A stretch of 10,093 bases of DNA, taken from contig JBGQAM010000061.1 in NCBI GenBank assembly GCA_041494275.1, positions 1 through 10,093 on the forward strand. The letters run 5' to 3'. Position 1 is the stretch's first letter. The number at the start of each line of letters is the position of its first letter. Under the pieces are notes generated by a model. The model did not search any database. It was given only the letters and a program-made list of their open reading frames with translations, and was not told where the DNA came from. Of this stretch, positions 1 through 5,391 are shown one piece after another. Made by a program: the position numbers and the translations under genes. The stretch is from COMBO-56-21 sp041494275 (GTDB lineage: Archaea; Thermoplasmatota; Thermoplasmata; UBA10834).

Positions 1-776
1 ATTCCAGGGACATCTCCGGCGATGTCCACTTCAAGCGTCAGGCAAACATCTGGCTTCGTTACGTAGGCAGCGGTTCGAGCCCCTCTCAAACCCACTTCCT
101 CTTGTGTTGTTGCCGCCCCGATCACGGTGTTCGGATGACTGATCTTCTTCTGCACCAGCGTTCTCACGGCTTCCGCGGCAATCCACGTCCCTATCCTGTC
201 GTCGAATGCCTTTCCAATAGCGATGGTGTCAGAGCCATGCTTCTTGCCGTCCTTGAACACTTTCTTCTGCATCATAGAGAAATGGGAGTCCGGAATCACT
301 GGGTTGCCGATTCTGATGCCCATTGCCTTCGCTTCCTCCTCGTTCGAAGCGCCTATGTCAACGAACATCTTCTCCTTGACGACCACTTTACTCCTTTCCT
401 CTGCTGGCAGAAGATGCGGGGGCTTGGCTGCAATCACGCCTGGGACTATGCCTTTCTCGGTTTTCACGAGCACTCTCTGGCCAAGAAGAACCTGGTCGAA
501 CCATCCGCCTAGTGGATTGAAAGTGAGAAACCCCAGCTTATTTATCGAAGAGATGATGAATCCAACCTCGTCGATGTGGCCAGGAACCAAAACGACTGGA
601 TTGTCAGCTGTCCCCTTCTTCTCGAACATCAGTGAACCGAGCTTGTCGGAATACACCTTGTCGGAGAAGTCCGAAACGTAGCGTTTTACGATTCTCGCAG
701 GCTCTCTCTCGAATCCTGATGGGCCGAAGCAGTTGGTCAGCTCTTCCAGGAATTTCAACGATTGCTGGTCTGTCAC
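1..776 (-). CDS. M42 family metallopeptidase (tetrahedral aminopeptidase / FrvX-like), C-terminus beyond the window
   Basis: This is a cytosolic, two-metal aminopeptidase of the M42 family, whose members trim peptides from the N-terminus, usually as large tetrahedral dodecamers. The 258 visible residues begin MTDQQSLKFLEELTNCFGPS, the usual family opening. The metal and catalytic residues are in order: H67 and D69 in PGHIDEVGF, bridging D192 in KAFDDRIG, catalytic E226 and metal ligand E227 in TQEEVGLRGA, and D251 in EVDIAGD. The last metal-binding histidine and the stop lie off the left edge. I chose the GTG at 776-774 because AGGTGAT (787-781) sits four bases upstream. An in-frame GTG at 785 overlaps that ribosome site and is less likely. 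The gene is divergent from gcvH. Family assignment is secure, but the exact substrate (aminopeptidase, deblocking or acyl-peptide type) cannot be read from sequence. Confidence 0.93.
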   Translation of the reverse strand, partial: MTDQQSLKFLEELTNCFGPSGFEREPARIVKRYVSDFSDKVYSDKLGSLMFEKKGTADNPVVLVPGHIDEVGFIISSINKLGFLTFNPLGGWFDQVLLGQRVLVKTEKGIVPGVIAAKPPHLLPAEERSKVVVKEKMFVDIGASNEEEAKAMGIRIGNPVIPDSHFSMMQKKVFKDGKKHGSDTIAIGKAFDDRIGTWIAAEAVRTLVQKKISHPNTVIGAATTQEEVGLRGARTAAYVTKPDVCLTLEVDIAGDVPG

Positions 777-780
777 TACA

Positions 781-787
781 ATCACCT
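781..787 (-). promoter_or_regulatory. Ribosome binding site of the M42 peptidase gene
   Basis: The minus strand reads AGGTGAT, a seven-base match to the archaeal consensus GGAGGTGAT, then four bases, then the GTG at 776. It decides between two possible GTG starts three codons apart. Confidence 0.6.
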
Positions 788-839
788 GTTCGCGAGCATC
801 AGGTTGACTGTAGATAATCCTTGCTGTCGCGAACGGTGA
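782..839. repeat. Imperfect inverted repeat around the M42 start and possible promoter
   Basis: GTTCGCGA (788-795) is the exact reverse complement of TCGCGAAC (827-834). With one unpaired base the arms extend to 782-795 and 827-839. The repeat encloses 31 bases, including a weak TATA-like ATTATCTA on the minus strand (818-811). It could be a bipartite operator or a hairpin in the leader of the M42 transcript. Part of one arm is also the ribosome binding site. Confidence 0.45.
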
Positions 840-953
840 CTATGCCGAATCCAGCCGGGGGCAGGTCATCGCGGGAGGAGTGGTTGCGGCAAGGAAATCA
901 CCGTTGTATTGCTGTTTCCATTGATTTCAGGTCCTCTGATTCGAAGGCAGAAG

Positions 954-961
954 TTATAAAT
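954..961 (+). promoter_or_regulatory. TATA box of the gcvH promoter
   Basis: TTATAAAT is preceded by purine-rich bases (GCAGAAG) that could serve as the TFB recognition element. Transcription would be expected to start near 980-988, giving a short leader before the ATG at 1003. No comparable box lies before the two downstream genes, so they probably share this promoter. Confidence 0.65.
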
Positions 962-1002
962 TCAAACAACGGCATCACGCGTCAACGTGGGGGGCCAGAT
1001 AT

Positions 1003-1386
1003 ATGTCAGTCGTTCTGCCAGACCTCAAGTACACCAAGGACCATGAATGGGTCAAGGTTGAGAAGAATCTCGCGCGCATCGGCATCACAGATCACGCTCA
1101 AACCGAGCTCACCGAGATTGTGTTCGTCGAACTCCCTGCCTCGGGCAAGGAAGTCAAGGCCGGTGAGGTCCTGGGGAACGTTGAATCTGTCAAGACGGTC
1201 TCTGAGGTATTTTCCCCAGTCTCCGGGGTTGTGAAAGACTCGAACGGCAAGCTCGTCGATTCTCCCGAGCTTCTTAACAAGGACCCTTATGGCCAGGGTT
1301 GGGTCGCAGTTGTTGAGATGAGTGATCCGTCTGAGCTCTCAACTCTCATGAACGCTGACGAGTACAAGAAGCTGCTAGGCGAGTGA
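1003..1386 (+). CDS. gcvH: Glycine cleavage system H protein (lipoyl carrier)
   Basis: The H protein carries the aminomethyl group on a lipoyl arm between the P, T and L proteins of the glycine cleavage system. The 127-residue product is full length for the family. It shows the N-terminal KYTKDHEWVKVE, ITDHAQTELTEIVFVELP, and the lipoylation site VESVKTVSE with the acceptor lysine at residue 64. The SPVSG turn and the C-terminal segment DPYGQGWVAVVEMSDPSEL follow. No gcvT, gcvP or lipoate ligase gene is in the window, so this copy is detached from the rest of the system here, which is common. H proteins also act in lipoate relay, and H-like proteins act in some sulfur-oxidation systems, but nothing in this sequence favours that. 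Confidence 0.95.
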   Translation: MSVVLPDLKYTKDHEWVKVEKNLARIGITDHAQTELTEIVFVELPASGKEVKAGEVLGNVESVKTVSEVFSPVSGVVKDSNGKLVDSPELLNKDPYGQGWVAVVEMSDPSELSTLMNADEYKKLLGE

Positions 1387-1423
1387 TCTCTCTCCATTGT
1401 TGGCTTCAGTATTCCTTTGTCCT

Positions 1424-1429
1424 AGGTGA
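1424..1429 (+). promoter_or_regulatory. Ribosome binding site of the flavin reductase gene
   Basis: AGGTGA lies six bases before the ATG at 1436 and matches the archaeal anti-SD complement GGAGGTGAT. Confidence 0.65.
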
Positions 1430-1435
1430 AGCACC

Positions 1436-1942
1436 ATGAAGCAGACGATATCTTCGGATGAGGCCCAGGATTGTTTCTCTGGTTTTCCAGTTGTGCTCGC
1501 GTCCGTGGGCGGATCTAAGGACAACGTCATAACGCTGGCGATGTGCCATGTGTTCTCGTTCAAACCTGCTTTGGTCGGCGTGGGTATTGCGCCGAAGCGA
1601 TTCAGCCATCCATTGTTCAAGGAGAGCAAGGATTTCGCAGTCAACATACCAGACAAGAAGATGCTCAGGGCCGTCGAGATATGCGGTTCGAAGAGCGGTA
1701 GGAAGGTTGACAAGTTCGAGGCGGCTGGCCTGACCAGAGAGAAGGCTGATAAGATTGGGTCGCCGCTTGTCGCGGAATGCCCTGTCAATGTCGAATGCGT
1801 CAAGGTGAAGGAGATCGATACGGGCGACCACACATGGTTCATCGGGGAAGTCGTCGCTGCGAGACGGGACGCCTCTTACAGGACCGCCGACATGCTTCTG
1901 TATTGGGGCGAGTACAGGGTCATCGGTGAACTGGTCAAGTAG
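1436..1942 (+). CDS. Flavin reductase family protein (flavoredoxin-like, FMN-binding split barrel)
   Basis: This is a small FMN-binding split-barrel protein. Characterised relatives are flavoredoxins and flavin:NAD(P)H reductases, which move electrons between flavin and redox partners in the cytosol. The 168 residues show the usual order: FPVVLASVGG (17-26), NVITLAMCHVFSFKP (30-44), the flavin-contacting region around APKRFSHPLFKESKDFAVNIP (52-72), CGSKSGRKVDKF near 83-94, and a C-terminal GDHTWFIGEVVAARRD strand. The gene follows gcvH by 49 bases and ends two bases into the next gene's ribosome site, so it is probably cotranscribed with the nitroreductase. The physiological electron partner is unknown. 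The family call is firm and the specific role is not. Confidence 0.88.
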   Translation: MKQTISSDEAQDCFSGFPVVLASVGGSKDNVITLAMCHVFSFKPALVGVGIAPKRFSHPLFKESKDFAVNIPDKKMLRAVEICGSKSGRKVDKFEAAGLTREKADKIGSPLVAECPVNVECVKVKEIDTGDHTWFIGEVVAARRDASYRTADMLLYWGEYRVIGELVK

Positions 1943-1945
1943 GTG
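1941..1945 (+). promoter_or_regulatory. Ribosome binding site of the nitroreductase gene, overlapping the upstream stop
   Basis: AGGTG begins inside the TAG stop of the flavin reductase gene and ends six bases before the ATG at 1952. This favours the ATG over the GTG at 1943, which lies within the site itself. Confidence 0.6.
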
Positions 1946-1951
1946 CGGTCA

Positions 1952-2455
1952 ATGGATGTCAAGACGGCCATACTTTCGAGGAGGAGCATAAGGAAGTACA
2001 GAGCGAAGCCTCTTCCAAAGGAAGTCCTCGACGAACTCCTTGATGCGGCGAGACTGTCACCATCATCGATGAACAGGCAGAGGTGGAGCATCATCGTCGT
2101 TACCGATGAGGAGACTCGGAAGAAGCTAGTCCCAGTTTCCGGGAACCAGAAATTCGTCGGCGACTGCTCGGCATATCTGGTCGGCGTGACAGAGCCTGGG
2201 GCACACTACTCAACGGTGGACATGACTATCGCGCTTGACCATCTATCTCTACGCGCGGTCGAGCTTGGCCTTGGGACGTGCTGGATAGGCGATTTTGAAC
2301 CTGACAAGGTCAAGGACACCCTGGGAATTCCGAAGGATAGGGATGTCCCGATATGCATGACGCTTGGTTATCCCGCCATTGTCCCGAGAGCGCGCAAGCG
2401 AAAGGCGCCCACAGAGCTCTTCCACCGCGACCGATGGGCGAATCGTTTGGATTGA
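1952..2455 (+). CDS. Nitroreductase family protein
   Basis: This is a 167-residue FMN-dependent nitroreductase-fold protein. The family includes NAD(P)H-dependent reductases of nitroaromatics, quinones and other acceptors, usually acting as homodimers. The N-terminal FMN phosphate-binding segment is ILSRRSIRKY (7-16), followed by AARLSPSSMNRQRWSIIVV (32-50). The helix pair around DHLSLRAVELGLGTCWIGDFEPDKV and the strand VPICMTLGYP near the C-terminus complete the core. It is on the short side for the family. The upstream flavin reductase overlaps its ribosome site, so the two FMN proteins are probably translated together and may form one electron-transfer pair; that pairing is inference. The natural substrate cannot be told from sequence. 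Confidence 0.9.
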   Translation: MDVKTAILSRRSIRKYRAKPLPKEVLDELLDAARLSPSSMNRQRWSIIVVTDEETRKKLVPVSGNQKFVGDCSAYLVGVTEPGAHYSTVDMTIALDHLSLRAVELGLGTCWIGDFEPDKVKDTLGIPKDRDVPICMTLGYPAIVPRARKRKAPTELFHRDRWANRLD

Positions 2456-2521
2456 GAGAGTCTTTCCCTGGATGACCTGAACAAGGTTTATCCGTACACG
2501 TGCGCCTACGATTCTCGGGGA

Positions 2522-3343
2522 ATGGCCATGAGATGCCCATATTGCGGATTCGAGAATGCCGACAGGACGAGCTTCTGCAATTCGTGCGGGAAGGAGATCG
2601 GTTCTCCGACAGCTGCCCCCCAGCCGTCTCCCCCCCGCTATTGCGTCTCGTGTGGTCGGAGCATCCAGTCGGATGCCAATGTCTGCCCCTACTGTGGCCA
2701 CGACTATAGGGCACAGTGGATGCGACCTCAGACGGTTGAGCAGATCAGCAGCGGCATGAAGATACTGTTCTACATCTTGTCACTGATATTCCCTCTTGCG
2801 GGATTCATAATCGGCATCATCTACTATGTCAAACAGGACCCAGAATCTAAGCATGTCGGAAAGATATGCATTGTCCTTGCCATCGTTGGGTTATTCGCGT
2901 CAGTCGGCCTCGCCGCTGTCTTGTACGTGATGGTCCTGGGTTTCGGAGGTACCGATAGCAATCCACCCGTGGCAGTTCTCTCACGAAACACTATCACGTA
3001 TGGCGAGAAGTTCACGTTTGTCGCAGTGAGCTCATCTACTTCTTGGGATGATGTGAGTGTAACCTTGACCGATGGGATAGAATACATCACGTGGTTTCCG
3101 CAAGCTTCCGACATGGATTTTGGCTCCCCATCAGAGACTCAGCTTACCGCGGAGTATCTGGACGGAATGCTGGTGAGCTGCGTAGTATATGACATTGCGG
3201 GGAACGGCTTGGTGAACGGCGGTGACTACTTCACCCTCACGACGAGTGGTTCGTCGACGTTCACACCTGCCACCACCTATGACGTCACGATAATCTACGA
3301 GCCAACGGGATCCTCGATGGCAAGTATCACATTTGTGGGATAA
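2522..3343 (+). CDS. Double zinc-ribbon, two-helix membrane protein with a beta-rich C-terminal domain
   Basis: I recognise the parts but no named function. Numbering is from the ATG at 2522; an ATG at 2528 (MRCPYCGF) has GGGGA six bases upstream and may be the real start. There are two zinc ribbons: C5, C8, C19, C22 and C41, C44, C55, C58, each a CPYC/CVSC knuckle followed by CNSCG or CPYCG, joined by a Pro/Ser linker. Two hydrophobic helices follow at about 81-103 and 115-139, with the short polar loop KQDPESKHVGK. Residues 144-273 are rich in beta-strand, Ser and Thr, ending in YDVTIIYEPTGSSMASITF. They resemble, from memory, C-terminal domains of secreted pilin-like proteins of Thermoplasmatota. 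D224-L239 fits a dockerin or EF-hand-like loop. A weak TATA-like TTTATCC is at 2487-2493. No partner gene suggests a role. Confidence 0.82.
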   Translation: MAMRCPYCGFENADRTSFCNSCGKEIGSPTAAPQPSPPRYCVSCGRSIQSDANVCPYCGHDYRAQWMRPQTVEQISSGMKILFYILSLIFPLAGFIIGIIYYVKQDPESKHVGKICIVLAIVGLFASVGLAAVLYVMVLGFGGTDSNPPVAVLSRNTITYGEKFTFVAVSSSTSWDDVSVTLTDGIEYITWFPQASDMDFGSPSETQLTAEYLDGMLVSCVVYDIAGNGLVNGGDYFTLTTSGSSTFTPATTYDVTIIYEPTGSSMASITFVG

Positions 3344-3345
3344 TG

Positions 3346-3371
3346 CCCAGGCTTCGAGATACTGGCCTGGG
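3346..3371 (+). terminator. Possible hairpin after the zinc-ribbon gene
   Basis: CCCAGGC (3346-3352) pairs exactly with GCCTGGG (3365-3371) around a 12-base loop, starting two bases after the TAA stop. An AU-rich tract follows, but there is no run of U. It may end the zinc-ribbon transcript. Its right arm is also part of the palindrome over the next promoter, so its role is uncertain. Confidence 0.35.
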
Positions 3372-3387
3372 AATTTATAAATCCCAG
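3367..3387 (+). promoter_or_regulatory. TATA promoter of the molybdopterin oxidoreductase gene inside a palindrome
   Basis: TTTATAAAT (3374-3382) is a strong archaeal TATA box. Transcription would start near 3400-3408. The box is flanked by perfect six-base arms, CTGGGA (3367-3372) and TCCCAG (3382-3387), about two helical turns in total. A dimeric regulator bound there would cover the TATA box and the TFB element. The TATA call is strong; the operator role is inference. Confidence 0.6.
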
Positions 3388-3434
3388 TAGACTCTTCCAC
3401 ATTCCACTGCGACCCAGTTGAGCAGTCCTTCCTC

Positions 3435-3439
3435 GGAGG
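3435..3439 (+). promoter_or_regulatory. Ribosome binding site selecting the TTG start of the molybdopterin oxidoreductase
   Basis: GGAGG lies eight bases before the in-frame TTG at 3448. The same GGAGG-eight bases-TTG arrangement occurs before the NIL ferredoxin gene in this window. The farther upstream TTG at 3418 has no ribosome site. Confidence 0.55.
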
Positions 3440-3447
3440 CTTCAGAT

Positions 3448-5391
3448 TTGTACATGTTCAACACCTGCCCCAGAGATTGTTATGACACTTGCTCGATTGT
3501 CACCAAGGTGCGGAACGGTAGACTGCATTCCTTTGAGGCAAACAAGAAGCAGCCATTCACCCAAGGTTTCCTGTGTCCCAAGGGCCAGAACTTGATGCAG
3601 TATGTCTACTCCAAACAGAGGGTCTTGTACCCGATGAAACGAGACGGGAAGAAGGGCGAGGGCAAGTTCAAGAGAGTCACATGGGATCAGGCGCTGAGCG
3701 AGATCGCAGAGCAGATCAAGACTCGGTCAGCGGCGCACGGAACCGACTCCGTCCTTCAGTACGACTATGCAGGCAACATGGGACATATCCAGCGATACTT
3801 CCCAAGCAGATTCTTCAACGCGATCGGCGCTTCGAGGATTACTCATACGATATGTTCTCGAGCCGGTGACAAGGCTCTCGATATCGTCTATGGATCCAGC
3901 TTGGGCATGCTACCCGAGGAGATCGAGAAATGCAGATTGATTGTCATCTGGGGAATGAACCCCGCATGGAGCACCCCCCACGGGTTCGAATTGATCAAGA
4001 GAGCTCAGAAGCGCGGGGCGAAGGTCTACGTCATCGACCCTATCAAGACTGCAACTGCTGAGATCGGAATCCATCTCCAGATCAAGCCAACTACCGATGC
4101 CGCGATGGCTCTTTGCTGTATCAACCACATCATCGAGAACAGACTGTGTGCGGATGAGTTTGTGAAGAACAACACAGCAGGTTTCGACAAGCTATCGGAG
4201 ATATCGAAGAAGTTCGACCTCAATGCGATGGCCAAGATAACGGGTCTAACCACAAGAGTCATGGAAGACTTCATCGCAGACTATGTGTCGCTGAGGCCAA
4301 ACTGCATAATGATGGGCTATGGGATGCAGAGGAACAAGAACGGCGGTGAGATGATTCGAGCGATCAGCGTCCTTCCCGCTCTCATAGGCGAGAACAGGGG
4401 ATTCTTTTATTCGACTGATCTCGATGATTTCGACAGGCAATACCTCGAAGGCTGGGAACTGACCTCACGGAAGAAGATGTACCACAACATGGTTGACCTT
4501 GGCCGGACGCTCGAGTCGGGAAAGATCAAGATGGTCTTCGTGTACGATTCGAATCCGCTCGCCACTCTCCCGAACCAAACCCTTGTTCGAAAAGGGTTCG
4601 CGCGCGATGATTTGTTCACAGTCGTCCACGACCTGTTCATGACGGACACTGCGGATTATGCGGATATCGTTCTTCCTGCCACAAGCTTCTTCGAGCACCA
4701 TGATATCCACACCTCGTACTTCCATCAATACGTCTCGACAAACGAAAAAGCGATTGAGCCACTGGGAGAGGCGAAGAGCAACAGCGAGCTGTTCAGAGCT
4801 CTTGCCAGCGCGATGAAACTCACGTCGAAGGAGCTGTTCGAAGAGGACGAGAAGATCGCGAAGACACTGATGTCGAGGAGCAAGGCGGTCGAAGGAACCT
4901 ACGAGGACCTCAAGAAGAAGGGATTCGTGAAGATGCGGGTTCCGAACAGGAACATCTACACGACCCCTACCCGTAAGATAGAGCTGTATTCCGCAACAGC
5001 TGCTGCCGAGGGCCTGGGAGGCCTGCCGTCCTATGTGGAGGTTCAGAAGAAGTACCCGTATCAATTGCTGACACCGGTCCACAAGCTGCTCGTGAGGTCA
5101 CAGTACCATCTTCTCCGTCCTGAGGTCACCCCAGTGGTCTACGTGAACAAGAAGGACGCGCTCGAAGAAAGGATCGAGAATGGGGGAACCGTCACGCTGG
5201 CAAACGAGTACGGCGATTGGACAGTCAAGGCGGAGATATCCGAGGCAGTCCCGCCCGGGGTGATGCTCACATACTCCGTCATGTGGCCGAAACTCTCAGG
5301 CGGCAAGAACGCCAATTTCCTCACGACTGATTTTGTCCAGAAGTACGGAGGCAATTCTGCCTTCAACTCGACATTCGTGCGATTGGCCTAG
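3448..5391 (+). CDS. Molybdopterin (bis-MGD) oxidoreductase with an N-terminal [4Fe-4S] site
   Basis: This belongs to the DMSO reductase superfamily (COG0243 type), enzymes using a Mo or W bis-MGD cofactor for redox reactions on small molecules. Starting at TTG 3448 it has 647 residues; the frame is open to a TTG at 3418, adding ten residues. The cluster motif is C7, C11, C15 and C43 in CPRDCYDTC and GFLCPKG. The likely metal-ligand region is THTICSRAG with C136. MGD-binding segments include CRLIVIWGMNPAWSTPHG, KVYVIDPIKT, and MVFVYDSNPLATLPNQ with DIVLPATSFFEHHD. A C-terminal molybdopterin dinucleotide-binding domain (from YPYQLLTPVHKLLVRSQYH) follows. No Tat signal is present, so it is cytoplasmic. 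No FeS, membrane or chaperone subunit lies beside it. Substrate is not assignable: formate, polysulfide/thiosulfate, hydratase and hydroxylase types are all possible. Confidence 0.92.
   Translation: MYMFNTCPRDCYDTCSIVTKVRNGRLHSFEANKKQPFTQGFLCPKGQNLMQYVYSKQRVLYPMKRDGKKGEGKFKRVTWDQALSEIAEQIKTRSAAHGTDSVLQYDYAGNMGHIQRYFPSRFFNAIGASRITHTICSRAGDKALDIVYGSSLGMLPEEIEKCRLIVIWGMNPAWSTPHGFELIKRAQKRGAKVYVIDPIKTATAEIGIHLQIKPTTDAAMALCCINHIIENRLCADEFVKNNTAGFDKLSEISKKFDLNAMAKITGLTTRVMEDFIADYVSLRPNCIMMGYGMQRNKNGGEMIRAISVLPALIGENRGFFYSTDLDDFDRQYLEGWELTSRKKMYHNMVDLGRTLESGKIKMVFVYDSNPLATLPNQTLVRKGFARDDLFTVVHDLFMTDTADYADIVLPATSFFEHHDIHTSYFHQYVSTNEKAIEPLGEAKSNSELFRALASAMKLTSKELFEEDEKIAKTLMSRSKAVEGTYEDLKKKGFVKMRVPNRNIYTTPTRKIELYSATAAAEGLGGLPSYVEVQKKYPYQLLTPVHKLLVRSQYHLLRPEVTPVVYVNKKDALEERIENGGTVTLANEYGDWTVKAEISEAVPPGVMLTYSVMWPKLSGGKNANFLTTDFVQKYGGNSAFNSTFVRLA
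5388..5391. other. CTAG shared by two convergent stop codons
   Basis: The self-complementary CTAG gives TAG to the molybdopterin oxidoreductase on the plus strand (5389-5391) and TAG to the aspartate kinase on the minus strand (5390-5388). The two coding regions overlap by these four bases, leaving no intergenic space for a terminator. Confidence 0.95.

Larger units (their letters stand above)
777..1002. other. Divergent intergenic region between the M42 peptidase and gcvH
   Basis: This 226-base stretch holds the leaders and promoters of two divergent genes. The left part has the inverted repeat and a weak minus-strand TATA-like box. The right part has a strong plus-strand TATA box at 954-961. 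The middle (about 840-950) shows no convincing gene or RNA. Plus-strand open frames crossing it lack family resemblance and overlap gcvH in the wrong frame. Confidence 0.6.

Noticed and set aside
102..681. Plus-strand open frames over the left end
   Set aside because: The minus strand encodes an M42 peptidase with ordered metal ligands over the same bases. The plus frames show no domain.
821..1234. Plus-strand open frame upstream of and overlapping gcvH
   Set aside because: It overlaps gcvH in another frame, crosses the TATA box and has a low-complexity Arg/Ser-rich translation.
3418..3420. TTG as the start of the molybdopterin oxidoreductase
   Set aside because: There is no ribosome site before it, whereas the TTG at 3448 has GGAGG eight bases upstream. 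It remains possible, because the frame is open.
3853..3855. Selenocysteine at the molybdenum site
   Set aside because: The codon at the candidate ligand is TGT (cysteine) and there is no in-frame TGA in the gene.
4465..5082. Minus-strand open frame of 205 codons
   Set aside because: It is antisense to the molybdopterin oxidoreductase and has no motifs or ribosome site.
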